DNA of 64,000 bases. Source: Stenopsyche tienmushanensis (taxonomy: Eukaryota > Arthropoda > Insecta > Trichoptera > Stenopsychidae). A model generated the notes under the pieces. The model saw only the letters and a program-made list of their open reading frames with translations. It was not told where the DNA came from and did not search any database. The stretch covers positions 1,240,001 through 1,304,000 of the forward strand of contig WACJ01000042.1 of NCBI GenBank assembly GCA_008973525.1, in the 5' to 3' direction. Made by a program: the position numbers and the translations under genes. Shown piece by piece: positions 12,235 to 23,650 of this stretch. Within the stretch, counting starts at the first letter, position 1; the number at the start of each line of letters is the position of its first letter.

Positions 12235-12790
12235 ATATAAAAATCCGCATAAAAAAGACTCGAACTACATAGAAAACTTAGGGATAGGTTCCGTTATTTT
12301 TAAAAACCGCATAACTTCAAATCAATGCGATGAAATCTAGCAAAAATCGCATAAAAAAACTTTGCGAAGATTAACCAATATTTTTTACAGAATACGTGAT
12401 ATGGAGACATGCAATTCTTAAGCTAGTGATGGAAATTGAAAACACGTTCAGATTTCAGCTGACAATGTCGATTTTTTTATTATTTCGCCATCTGTAAAAC
12501 ATTCGTACCAAACTGCTTTCCAACAAAAAACTAAAGTGTGTAGAGTAATCTGAGATACTGCACTTATTGACAACATTATTGATGCCTTGATCTAGTAGCT
12601 GAATTAAACATGTCGCGTTAGGTGGAAGAAATACTATTTTTACATATGGGTGACTTTTATATTTTTTTTATGCACATTCGCATAAAAAAAGCTTTGTGCT
12701 CTATAGAAAAATTATGGATAAATTCCATAATTTTTGAAAGCAGCATAACTTCAAAAACGCATTAAAACAGACCCAAGTGTATTTTGTTTA
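12235..12790 (-). repeat. Two family-A end fragments
   Basis: On the minus strand, segments at 12,240-12,370 and 12,665-12,770 match the right end of the long family-A copies at 22.3 and 29.8 kb: cgcataaaaaa, then a short spacer, then ttaaaaaccgcataacttca. Between them is unassigned A+T-rich DNA. Confidence 0.5.
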
Positions 12791-12865
12791 GCTTATTTCT
12801 TCCTAAATACTTGCTATGTAACCAGACTGAGACTCCCAGATTTTAATTTTTTTAATTAAATAACG

Positions 12866-12960
12866 CGGGGTTATCCAGAAAGTAAGGTTACAACATTTAT
12901 ATAGAATCCAAACTTATATATATATATTAGATATTTATGTTTCCGTGGGAACGCTCTGGA
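12866..12960 (+). mobile_element. Solo MLE-1 left terminus and outer inverted repeat arm
   Basis: The phrase ttatccagaaagtaaggtta at 12,872 matches the MLE-1 terminus seen at 11,446, 32,366 and 41,552. It is followed within 60 bases by gtttccgtgggaacgct (12,939-12,955), the perfect inverted partner of 11,415-11,431. The two arms could bound a 1.54-kb composite unit. Confidence 0.5.
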
Positions 12961-13090
12961 AATGAAATATATCAAAGCTGAATGCAAATGGCTTTGATGA
13001 ATGCTTCATGATTTTCCATACATCACCTAATAAATTATCTGATATTCGGAATGATACAAGGATCTAATTTAATATACGTGCTTAAACGAT

Positions 13091-13255
13091 TAACCCGTCA
13101 AGGAGTAATCGCGCATATGTGCGCTCGAAATCAATTGATACAGAAAGAGTATTTTTTTACGTTGAGTGCGGAGATTAGTGAATCAGGGACAGGTACAGAT
13201 GTCTTGCACCTCATAATACACTCGTAAATCTATAGCAAGTTCGTGTTGTAAAGGT
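13091..13255 (+). mobile_element. PiggyBac-like element end, copy P1
   Basis: The segment starts TTAACCCGTCAAGGAGTAAT and continues cgcgcatatgtgcgctc. An inverted copy lies at 34,620-34,775. The TTAA followed by a CCC-rich tip is the arrangement of piggyBac-superfamily termini. Internal similarity extends about 160 bp (cagaaagagtat, ttgagtgcgga, cctcataatacactc). No transposase is attached. Confidence 0.55.
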
Positions 13256-13284
13256 ACCCCTACACGTCTAAATCTTATTTTAAC

Positions 13285-13520
13285 ATATAAAAATGAATTG
13301 GGTTTTGTTCGTTCGAAATGCGCTGCCATACCGTTCATCAGGTTGTGATAAAACTTCGTCCACTTATTGCCAAGGACTTTGTAAATAACATAAGCATGGT
13401 CTAATATATAAAAATGAATGTTTGTTTGTCCGTATTTAAAGCGCTGCCATATCGTTTATTCGATTGCGATAAAACTTTGCCAACTTATTGTTTGTATTTT
13501 CTTAAATAATATAAGTATAT
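13285..13520 (+). repeat. Family-C tandem units (two)
   Basis: Two imperfect units of roughly 115-120 bp each contain atataaaaatgaatg, a run like tttgtttgtccgta, then gcgctgccataccgttcatc and gataaaacttcgtccactta. The same units occur at 17.6, 34.2 and 42.3 kb. The unit pattern resembles tandem segments found inside many arthropod dispersed repeats; the superfamily is not clear. Confidence 0.65.
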
Positions 13521-15330
13521 TATAATTAACGCATATAATTCATGGACAACAAATGGACGATGCAGAAAGATTTCAATTTATATGTTTATATATATAACAA
13601 GCATATGAAACATTAACATTTATTATTGCAGTATAATACGATTAATGGGCGCACGCGATCCATCGGCATAAAACCGATTTATCTCATATTTACCGTTCAA
13701 ATTTATCACATTTAAGCATCGTATATCAATTCTAATTGCATTTCAGAATGCATTGTCATAAATTCGGCGTGTAAATTTGCGTTCATTGTAATAAATTCGA
13801 GTATCAAAGTTCGCACCTTATTCACATGTATACGCTCTGCAGATCGGCAATGTTGAGCAGGCGAACTTTACTCATTATTTGTTAATAAGGATGTGTCGAC
13901 GTTAAGATTGGAACTTGAGGATCAAAACACACAAATTGAATAGTATGCATGTTCTGAATTTCGCAATTAGTCGTCTTGACTGTTTGCAAGTTAACTTAAT
14001 TAATTACAATAAGCTGCTCGTATATAATGGATTGGCTTTTATGCCGGAGCTTTCATCGATGCTATGACGTCATTCTTCGAGCTTTAACACTTTATCCCTG
14101 TCTAGAAAAAATAATCTGTTTTTGACGTGAGCTTTCTTGGCGGACTAATAGTGAGCTTTAATCGATACAAGTAAAATAATATAAGATTTAATCAAAGAGC
14201 ATCAATCATATAATAGTTTTTAGATTTATTCGCCTGAATTTACACTTGAGTTTTCATCAAAGCCCTATCGATAGTTTTGATCGCATTTCCTGAAAAGCTT
14301 CGGCGAAATAAGTCCTAAAACGATGGACAGACTCGCGATGATTGGAAAAATCCTTCTCTATGGAAATAAGGACACATTGGAAATCGAAAAATGTGATACA
14401 AGCGAGTGTATCAGGGTTACGTATATCAAATCAACGACATGAGTAGACTCCGTATTAATGCATGCTAATATTTCCATTTGGATGTTAATTCGCACGAAAT
14501 TTAATTTGTTTTTCCAATCGAAGCTTTGGGGATTCCTGGTATTATTTGCGAATTTATTTATATAGTATGATATAGGATTACGAGCAAGACATACGACATA
14601 AGTTTTGAACGAACGCAATTAAACATATCCATGACATTTGATATTCAACGTGCGTATTTATAGCCGAGGCCGAAATTAATACAGACATTCAAAATTGTAT
14701 TTTTACTTTAATAAAATATGGAAATAAAGGATGAGATCCTTCACAACTATGCCGTTAATTTTAAATACACCCAAACGCCTTTAAATTTAATATAATTCGA
14801 CGATCATCCGCCAAATTATTAACTATGGCGAATTAATTCAATTACGGAGGACCCTGTACATAATTAATTTAGACGAATTGCGAGGAGGCTTAAGGATGTT
14901 CTATTTATATTTTTCCGGCTTCAATGTAGCATTTTAACAACGCAAACAGCCGTGATATTTTCGTCCTTAAAATTATGTCTTTCGTCGGCGTAATTTTAAT
15001 CTGGCGTTTTTATGCCCGCCATTTTGTCTCGAATGTGTGTGAAAATTGTTGTTCTACTTGAAATTGTGGTTTTTGGTGTTCATGGCTTCCTAGCTATTGA
15101 ATTATGCTTGTTCATAAATGCAGTTTCTCGAGTCAATTGAATCGCAACTTTAACCGGAGCGGTCTTCAAATTGGCAAGGAAAATTGATTTTCCGTCAAAG
15201 TAGCTTCCGGAAAAGTGAATCGTTAGATTTTCCATCAAGTTTGAGCATAAACATCGCATATGTTAAATTAAAAACGCACTAAATTTAATAGTATTCATAC
15301 AAAATGGCAGACTTATTGTGAATGCGCAAT
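13520..15330. other. Unique DNA, no supported gene
   Basis: No recognised repeat or family is seen. The interval 14,640-15,250 is less A+T extreme and free of repeats found elsewhere in the window, so it could be host regulatory or intronic DNA. The open frames are short and unremarkable, the longest 86 codons on the minus strand at 14,358-14,618. Confidence 0.45.
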
Positions 15331-15335
15331 GCATT

Positions 15336-15712
15336 GCAATACGAGCGCTCGACTTTTAAATATTAATAAAACAAGTTATATATAAGATATTAGCGCAATT
15401 TTATTTTTATTTAACAGGAATATTTTATGGCATTATTATAAAATATAATTTCGTTCAAATAGTGTACCGCGACTTTGCTTGGTGGCACGTATTCGGGACG
15501 GTCAAATAATGCGCGCCCCTCAATTCTCGAACGAACACAGATGAAGTTTGAAAATAAATTTTGATAATTTGCACATGCTATTCAATACTATAACTTTCCA
15601 TGATAATTTGCCATATAATATAAAATAATTCTAAATACATTTGATAAATATTACTTTGGTAACATGGGCTCTATAACCTAATAAATTTTAAGCGTCTTTA
15701 TTGAAACACGCA
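15336..15712 (+). mobile_element. Family-B MITE copy B3
   Basis: Both ends are present: left gcgctcgacttttaaatatt and right aaattttaagcgtctttatt. The middle matches B1 and B2 (tatataagatatt, tttatggcatta, actttccatgataatttgcc). Bases 15,500-15,545 are specific to this copy and GC-richer, and may be a small insertion. Confidence 0.7.
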
Positions 15713-15769
15713 TAATTTAAAAATGTATTTATATAATTTAAAGACGACCCAAATTCTTTAAGTTAGTTA

Positions 15770-16200
15770 TAAGCATGAGATAAAATGCACATATTTTGAG
15801 TTTGGGGGTAAAAAAATTTAAATTAAAAATTGCTTTTTTTTTAGAATTTATAGTTTTAATTATTTTAAAATACTTGAAAAAATATTTTTGATATAAATCT
15901 GGTAGGGTCGATAGAAGGTTATATTAAAAATATTATTACTCAATTTGAAATAAATTGATTGAATAGAACTTGAGATATCATGTCAACCGCGTTGAAAAAA
16001 GTAGCTACGAAAAAAACGCGTTTAAATATTTCATTCTGGTGTAGTTGCTGCGTCACTAAAATAGCCATAACTCTGTAAATAATTGAAATTTTGGAAATGG
16101 ATTTGGAGAATATATTTTTAAAGGTCTAAAATTTGAAAATGTGCAATTAAAATAATCGATTTTTTCAAAATTCTGGACTTAAGTCATTTTTATAAAGGAA
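15770..16200 (-). mobile_element. Family-A repeat, inverted copy
   Basis: The reverse complement reads the family-A interior in order: ttccaaaatttcaattattt, then agagttatggctatttt, then caacgcggttgacatgatat, then tctggtagg-type sequence complemented. It lies about 60 bases right of B3, as at 8.4 kb where A also follows B. Confidence 0.7.
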
Positions 16201-17585
16201 TATGAAGGAAGGGTGATTAGAATTATTAATTTTTGATCAATTATCTCAATCTAAGCTTAGTATAACTTTTCATCTCTATTATTCCTTTTTAAATAATTCA
16301 AGCAAACGTGGAAGACAATGGGAAATAATCAAATAAAAAAGTCTCTCTTTATAAAATTCTCCTACAGGGATCGTCTGCGTTTGATGACAGATTTGATATT
16401 TATGGTTTTTTAGCATTTATTTCTTGAAGCACGATAATGTTTATTAGTATTATAGATGACATAGTAATTTATTTACAAATACGAAGCGATACAAAGGCCG
16501 TGTGTAAGTCTAATATTGAAGTCATGAAAGGTGAGAGCTCATCAAGTATGAATGAGGGGTGGAAAGCATGATGTATGATATGAGTGAGCTCTTGTCTTAA
16601 TAAATTTTCTTGAGGGATATAAAATTCAATATTCAGCTGAAACGACGCGTGAAAAATTCGCAAAAATAAATTCCACCTGCGATACAAGATGTTGAGAAGC
16701 ATCTACATAACATTCGCCGCCTGATTATTAACTGTCAAGACCTGATATTGCTGGGTCCTAAGGTCTAGACTCATCGTCGAACTATTCCACTCGCATCGTC
16801 CACAAGTGTTCTACAAGATGTGGACTTAACTTTATGGAGCAAACTATTTTCCCGGGCATAAAAGCCAACAATCTGGAAGAAAAACGATTCACTTCGGCGA
16901 AGCGGGGGTGGATCGAGCCGCCCCAATCCACGGACAATTACGATTAATATAAAGATCGAGGGCCGGTGACGTTTAATAGCTATTATTTCGATTGTGATGT
17001 CGTTCTTTATCGAGTCGAGGGTTAAATCCGACGTCGAATAAAAAGTACAAAGGGATGATAGAAATGGAATTGAGTACATACCGCTTTGATTATCCTCAAG
17101 TCAATCTGTTCAAATCGAACAGTTATCGAAGCGTTGTAGTATTAGACCTTTCAAATCTGAAATGTAACAAAAAAAATACGTTTTAATACATTCATATACA
17201 TATCGTTTCGAATCGGAATCAAATTTTAAGCAATTCTAAACATGGCATGGCAATTTTCAATTGATTTTCATTTGGAAAAGTTCATATATTTAATACTCGG
17301 TCAGCTTTTATACGTTGGATGATCCGTGTGCACATTGTGTTGTAAAAAAGACCGTGTGTTGTAATTTTTGGGCTTCGTCGTAAACTGAACCACTGCAATA
17401 TCAGGATAAGAATATACGACTACGTAGCAGTCTCAAAATATAAATTAATAAAGTAGGAGAGCTTGGATGATATTATTCCAATGCTAACATGATGTAAAAT
17501 ATTAGCAAAATTTATAGCATATGATTGGATAATTTGGAGCAGCGAGTGGTCATGAGAAAATGAAGACCTGCCTCATTTATTTTAT
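16200..17585. other. Unique DNA, no supported gene
   Basis: No repeat was recognised. A 102-codon minus-strand frame (17,079-16,771) and a 77-codon frame (16,702-16,469) are open but recall no family. The patch 16,740-17,060 is less A+T rich (gcgggggtggatcgagccgc) and could be a host exon or regulatory segment; no splice sites were convincing. Confidence 0.4.
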
Positions 17586-17589
17586 TTTG

Positions 17590-17985
17590 TTGGTTTTATT
17601 TTAAATATGAACAAACATTGATTTTTATATAAAGGATGTACTGTAAGTTATTTGTACTATACCTATATTATTTAAAAAAGTGCAAACAATAAGTTGGCGA
17701 AGTTTTATCGCAATCGAATGAACGGTATGGCAGCGCATAAAATACGAACAAACAAATTTTTATTTTTGTATATTATACTATGCCTATGTTATCCGTGAAA
17801 TCTTTAGCAATAAATAGACGAAGTTTTATCGTAATCTGATGAACGGTATGGTAGCGCATTACATACGAACAAACAAAGACTTATTTTTATATGTAAGATT
17901 ATTCAATAATATATGGCAAATTAAAATGGAAGGTTATAGCGTTGAACAACGTGTGCATTATTATAATATATTATGGTATTTACAA
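17590..17985 (-). repeat. Family-C tandem units joined to a family-B end fragment
   Basis: At 17,600-17,890 two family-C units lie in the orientation of 34.2 kb (tatcgcaatcgaatgaacgg, then tatggcagcgca, then acgaacaaacaaa). Directly after, 17,900-17,985 matches the family-B right part (ttcaataatatatggcaaat, then ggttatagcgttgaacaacg). The junction suggests insertion of one repeat in the other. Confidence 0.55.
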
Positions 17986-17989
17986 AAAG

Positions 17990-19330
17990 TATGTCACTTT
18001 ATATTGATGCTACAAATTCATTTTTTGATTATTAGAATCGATGGAAGATATTCACCTTAATGGACGTCTTAAAGAAACGACTCATGTAGAAATATACTTA
18101 ATAATATTGGGGTGTATCACCTGAAGAGTCAGAATTTCAGTCGGTTAAAGAACGATCATGATTGAGAAAGATTCTATGCATTAAATTGACAATCAAGTAA
18201 TTTTTAAGGAATCAAACGTTAAGAAATCGGACCCAGGTAATTCAAATGTGCATATCAAATAAAATGGAAAAGTAAATTAATTTCTCATTGGAAAAATACT
18301 ATTGAAAGCGAAATGAAAATTGATTGAATTTATTATGTTTTGTAAAAATAATGGCATTTTTTCGAAATTCCGAACGTTCATGTGATACATCCTAATGTTT
18401 TTGATAAACGAGGAATATTGGCATCTTAATGGGAACATTTTGGGACTTCATTCATGATGGATGGATGGATAAAAAAATAATGTTGGACTAATAAAAAAAT
18501 GATTATATTGGAATGATAAAAGACTTTTGCAGGTAATACATGTCGCAAAAAACTTATACAATATGAAAGACTTAAGCTCACACAATTTCTTCTATGTAAT
18601 AGCTCATTAAAGCATCAAAGAGAAAATATGAAGAAAGTTCTTAAAAGATGTATTGCTCTTACATAACTAACACATAAGTGCACAGTCTGCAAAAGTTATT
18701 TATAAATGTGGTTTTCAAAAACTTAATTACTGTTTATACAAGCAAGTCTTCCCTTCGCAAGTCAGATTTTCCAAAGGGACTATTGGGACATTATAGCCGT
18801 TTCGTTAACTCGGGAAATTATCTAATGCCTCACACAATAAGTTCTGATCATACACAATAATTTACATTGTCGTCTGAAAATTCGATATTGAACGAAATAT
18901 ATGACTTCCAAAACGCTATCATTCGATCTAGTAGACCCTGTATAATTAATTCGCTTTTATGCTCCATCTGAGCACAAATATTTACATACAAAAGCTTGAA
19001 GTATTACAATATTTAATTATGCTTAGTCGAGAATACTCCGAAAGCCGCTTATTAAATCTTTGTCATATTTAAAACATTCACAAACACGCCGTTATTGATA
19101 CGATGCGGGAAGAAAATTAATGTCGGATCTCGGGACAAGTTTTGAAGCCGACTTGAGCAGAAAATCCTATCCGCCGAGATAAACTTTCCTATTTGCCTTC
19201 TGATAAAGAATAAATAGCGGATTCCATCCGTTCGTAAACGTTTTCAATGCAAGACGTTTGAGCTGCTATTTGCTCGAAAGAGGTAAACAGTATTTTTCAG
19301 CGGGCCGCATCTTTATTTTCATATCATCGG
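17990..19330. other. Unique DNA, no supported gene
   Basis: No coding family or repeat was recognised. The open frames are about 60 codons or less. The stretch 19,020-19,330 is of more mixed composition and free of the window's repeats. Confidence 0.45.
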
Positions 19331-19444
19331 GACATATTTGTACTTGACGTATGCTTTTGAAAGGCTTGTGTTGCATCTCCACTGGAAACATTTCCAAAAG
19401 GGGTTAAGGGGTGGCGCAAAAACTACTTGTTTTGAAGCATATTT

Positions 19445-20065
19445 TAATTTGAAAGTTGACAACAAAATATACGGGATGTTTTGCACATGGACTGACCAAT
19501 CTTTTTTTTGGGAGTTAGAAGGTATTTTACTACGTTTTACACATAGGTCCTATATCTTAAGTGTCAGAGTTGTCAAAATAGATTTTTTTCAACATTTGAA
19601 ACGATGCGAGTCACGGAATAAGACACGTCCCCGTACAAATAAATCCAATGGTGTCAGATCTGGAGACAGTATGAGCCAAGGAATAGGGCAGGTCCCCAAG
19701 CAAAGAAATTCAGTGGTGTCGGGTGTGGAAACCGCGCAAGCCACAGAATAGGGCACGTCCCCAAAGAAAAAATCCAGTGGTGTCAGGTCTAGAGATCATG
19801 CGAGCCACGGAATAGGCCACGTCCCCAGACGTAAAAATCCAGTGGTATCAAGACCGGAGATCGTACGAGCCACATAATAGCGGACATCCCCAGGCAAATA
19901 AATCCAGTGGTGTCAGATCTGGAGACCGCAAGAGACAAAGGTGTCCACACTTTTGCTATGTGAAACGTAGCAATTGACTCCCCTAATCTCCAAATTAAAA
20001 AAATGGTCCATGTGTAAAACAATCCGTATATCAATATCAATAAATTGACCCTAACACTGTTGATA
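19445..20065. mobile_element. Inverted-repeat element carrying a transposase-derived tandem array
   Basis: Left arm about 19,445-19,600 and right arm about 19,930-20,065 are imperfect inverted copies. Shared phrases are ggatgttttgcacatggac with its counterpart ggattgttttacacatggac, then ttgggagttagaagg with ttggagattagggga, then acgttttacacata with acgtttcacatag. They enclose five tandem units of 64-65 bp. Read on the minus strand each unit resembles the transposase segment around SPxLTPLDFFLWG, where the aspartate after L is the third catalytic residue of mariner-type enzymes. The units shift frame because 65 is not a multiple of three, so no working protein is possible. The 137-codon plus-strand frame and the 100-codon minus-strand frame here are by-products. 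Element ends beyond the arms are unclear. Confidence 0.65.
19600..19935 (-). repeat. Minisatellite-like array, five 64-65-bp units
   Basis: The marker gtcccc falls at 19,627, 19,692, 19,757 and 19,821, with atcccc at 19,886, giving periods of 65, 65, 64 and 65. Each unit holds a version of cacgtcccc, aaatccagtggtgtcaga, tctggaga and cgagccacggaatag. The minus-strand translation of one unit gives VLIPLDFYVWGRGLFRGS. Confidence 0.8.
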
Positions 20066-20069
20066 TTGT

Positions 20070-20345
20070 TGACCCCATAATAGCGTTTCAAATGGAATCA
20101 CTTTTGGTATCAGGTTGAGTTTTAAGTATATAATTGATTTATGTGACTTTCCACTGTTTATTGTGATTTTAAGAAGACTACCAGCGATCTAAAAACACCC
20201 CATGTCTAATGGTTTTCAATTGAATACGCACAAATTCCATCATAATTTTGTCGTAATCTGTTGATTATTGATGTAATGACTCTCTATTTTGTACTTCATG
20301 AAAAAACCGTTCAAATTTTGTATTCCTTCTTAGAAATACAAGCGA
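20070..20345 (+). repeat. Family-G repeat
   Basis: Phrases here recur elsewhere: ggaatcacttttggta and aggttgag at 53,328-53,362; taagtatataattgatttat at 21,365; gatctaaaaacacccc, then atggttttcaattgaatacg at 34,530-34,575. The repeat sits immediately right of the inverted-repeat element and may be its outer part. It is non-coding. Confidence 0.5.
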
Positions 20346-21295
20346 TTATTTGCGTTCGTAAGATTTGTTTGCTTTTGGTACAAAGCATTTTCTCAGTTTT
20401 TTGAGTTTATGGCTACAACCAAAAAAATTATAGTATACCCAGTAGTCGACCATATAGAAGGCAAAACCAACGCCGACACCAAAGGACACCGATGATAAAT
20501 TTTTAAACCTGTCGTATACAAATTTACCTTGCAATACCTCTGAGTCCTCAGCCAAAAATACACCGTCTCTGACTCCGACCCCAAACAATAAAACGTATGT
20601 TCGCGTGTACAAATCTAGTTTATTAATGTCGTCAGCATCCCTCTTCCCGTTTTAAACGAACCCATCGCTCAAATATCATCCAAGTTTATCAATAGATAAC
20701 AATGGAACCAATATATCGCGTTTGACATGTCGATTTCTGCGATTGTCACTCATTTAAAGTTGAATGAGTTGGGCCCTACCCTAGGCAGCAGCTTAAATTT
20801 TTGCAGAATCCCAACTTGGACAATTTGTCTGGAATAAGTTGGATAAGCGTGAAATTATGCATAGCTCGTCTGTTTCATATCTCGCATATTATGTTAAGTG
20901 TATTGATTTATGCTCAAAGTTATGGCACTAATGCCGTTTTGACGGGATCTACTTTCGTTATACTTTCGACTGAATTTCTGCATCATTAACTACCCTTTCA
21001 GCGAAAAAAAATTAAAACCTGACGAATTCATCTATGCTCGTATAATGGAGTGCTTGCATGTGGAAATTTTCAACGACGTTCAAGTTTTAATTAAACATTT
21101 TCAGGGTATGAATAAAAATGAATTTTTGACGTTTCAATTTTTGAGCTCATTTGCATTTTCATCAGAAACGGTTCTGATTATTTTATAATTAATTACTTGA
21201 TCAGTCCTTCAATATTCATTTTAATATTAAGGAGTATTTAAGTCTGTCAATAATCGTCCACACAAATCCATTTCTCTCTCAAGACCGCGCAGCGA
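20345..21295. other. No recognised feature
   Basis: Two overlapping minus-strand frames (20,612-20,346 and 20,584-20,393) and one plus-strand frame (20,801-20,989) are open but match nothing known to me. Composition is mixed at 20,440-20,600. Confidence 0.4.
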
Positions 21296-21299
21296 GAAT

Positions 21300-21440
21300 A
21301 ATGCTTGTATATCAATAAATTAACCTTAAAACAGTTGATATTGTTGGTTACGGACTGAGTTTTAAGTATATAATTGATTTATGTAACTTTTTACTATTTA
21401 TTATATGAAGAAATGTTCGAATATTGTATTCCTTTATAAA
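21300..21440 (+). repeat. Family-G repeat, second copy
   Basis: The phrases tatcaataaattaaccttaa, then acagttgatattgttgg, then taagtatataattgatttat match 20,040-20,140 in the same orientation, ending in tattgtattccttt as at 20,315-20,330. The middle is deleted here. It abuts the long family-A copy. Confidence 0.55.
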
Positions 21441-21449
21441 AAATTGTGC

Positions 21450-22450
21450 GATTTCGAAGTTATGCGGTTTTTTTAAAGTATTTTTTACTTTTTTTTAAAT
21501 TTCATAAATAGTAATGTATCGAGATATTTTGGATAAAATAGGAAATAAATCATCAACCCTAACCGAAATTCGGAAAAAATATAATTTGGGACTGTGTAAA
21601 TCTTTGAAATTTTTTGAAAAAAAATGATTTTGTTTTTTTGCATTTTTCCAATGTTTTCACTTTTAAAAATACATTCTCCAAAGGAATTTCCAAAATTCCA
21701 ACTACTTACGGAGTTATAGCTATTTTAGCGAGGCGGCAATCTTGGCCGGTCCAACCATAATGAAATCTTTTAACGCGTTTTTCTCGAAACTACTTTTTTC
21801 AACGCGGTTGACATCATATCTCAAGTTTTAATTAATTAATTTACTTCAAACTAAGTATGAATCTTTTCTATATAACCTTTTATTATTCCTACGAGATTTA
21901 TGACAAAATTTATTTTTAAACTATTAAAAAAAAATTAAAACTGTAACAAAATAAGGCCAAAAATGACTTGACGGTTTTTTTTTTTAAATAGTCGCCATTT
22001 TGTGATTTTTTTTTTTGAGTTAGGGACTGTAGTGACATCTTTACTTATTATGAATTATATTGTTGGAAAGAGAAAATCTACATAGAACAATGATGATATT
22101 GACATTGGGTATACTACTTTTTCTGCAGTACAGAGCGATTTTGAGTCATATCGAAAATCGCAGCGAAAATTATGGATGTCTGGCATTTGAGATGCCAAAT
22201 GTCAGACAGCCTTAAAATTTTACCAATGATGCATGATGTTCTTTAAATGTTACCAAAAATCTTATTTTTTAATTGCCTAATTGTTTTTTTATTAACTTTT
22301 TTTTATGCGATTTTGAATATATTTTACATAGGTGTTTCAAAGTTATGCGGTTTTTAAAATCCATGGAACGCATCTTCACTTTTTCTATATAAGTCATAGC
22401 TTTTTTTGTGCGATTTTTCGCACAACGCATCTATCGCACAAAAAAAGGTT
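21450..22450 (+). mobile_element. Family-A element, long copy A1
   Basis: This is the fullest long version. It has near-identical motifs at both ends (gaagttatgcggttttttt at 21,457 and caaagttatgcggtttttaa at 22,337), the shared interior (ggaatttccaaaattccaac, then cggagttatagctattttag, then aacgcggttgacatcatatc, then agtcgccattttgtg) and a right end with repeated gcgcacaaaaaa-type motifs. A strong hairpin lies at 22,178-22,207 (gtctggcatttg, 6-base loop, caaatgtcagac). No coding capacity and no TTAA ends are visible. Confidence 0.7.
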
Positions 22451-23480
22451 TAAGTATATATAGAAATCAAAATGAAAAAAAACTATGAAATTTTTATTGA
22501 ATTACTAGTTATTGAATTATTTGTCATAATTGTGAAAATATAAATTTGATTATGAAAAGATGTTCATAACAAGTTTGTTGAACATCGAAAACATTCTGTG
22601 CCCGAATAAGAGAAATTCTTATCCGGGCATAAAACCTAGCTTGTTTTAAAACATGTACTCCATTCGTGTTATACGGTTGATATCACACTAGTTTTTATTG
22701 TAATGTAATAAAATTTTCTGTGTATAAAATGAAAATGCATAATATTTGATGCTTTATACTCTTGGGATTCAGAAATATCCGCGAGCCAATTTTGCACAAT
22801 AAAGTGCTTTTCAGCATTTCTGCTGTCTCATACACAGTCGATATAAGAATATTTCATACAAGACTGAATACAATGCAACACGTTGTAATAAAAAATATTT
22901 TTAGTATTACAAATGTATTTAATTGTGCAATATTTTTATTCAAACATTTTAGCTTTATGGCGTAAAATTAAAAAAAAAGATCTCAGAGAGCTACTTTAAA
23001 AAGTCGCAATGCAACGTTCTCCCTTTTCAATATGAAGCCTGTAAACGTCATATTTTCCAGAAGAGTAGGTCCATACAAAATATAACAACGCTTTTCACAT
23101 TGAAAATTATACTCTATTCAGATTTATTTCCAGGGATTTCAATTTGTCCCTAAGTTTTTGAATATCAATTTTGCGAAATTCGCTCGTGGCCAAACACTTA
23201 AATTCTGCATATGCAGACCATCGGTCGACAAATACAACTAACATGTTTGCATAAAGCATAAATTTTCAATTTTCAGCGTACTAAATCCACGATAGTGAAA
23301 ATGTTACTACATGCAGACCCTATGTTCTACGTGGTCATATTATTTACTTTGGAAATGAGCAATATACTCTGTTTGCTTTAAAGCCAACATCAATGGATTC
23401 GACCCAAATGAAACACAAAGTGCTACGTTGTTGATCGACGTTTATTTTTAAAGCCCGGGGGTGAATCAAAGCACGTTTCT
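22450..23480. other. Unique DNA, no supported gene
   Basis: A+T-rich sequence with open frames of 67 codons or less. No repeats or RNA genes were seen. Confidence 0.45.
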
Positions 23481-23499
23481 TCTATAATATATATCTCAC

Positions 23500-23650
23500 C
23501 GTTACTTCTACAGAATACCCTAGCTGAACTTAGAGAGAGTGCATGTCCAACCGGTCCGTATTTCGGACCGTTAACAACGAAAGAGCGCTTCATGATGCTC
23601 GGACATGAACCCACAGAACTTAATCTGCGTAGATAAACGGATCTCCGTAT
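23500..23650 (+). repeat. Module D copy 1
   Basis: This copy carries the module-D core: gtccaaccggtccgtatttc, then ggaccgtt, then gaaagagcgcttcatgatgc. The palindrome ggtccgaaatacggacc read on the other strand is characteristic. It matches copies at 24.65, 26.5, 32.0, 47.6 and 51.1 kb. Confidence 0.6.

Noticed and set aside
19338..19751. 137-codon plus-strand open frame
   Set aside because: It runs across the inverted-repeat arm and into the tandem array, whose recognisable coding sense lies on the opposite strand.
19600..19935. CRISPR-like array
   Set aside because: The units are direct tandem copies without unique spacers and lie in a eukaryotic transposon context.
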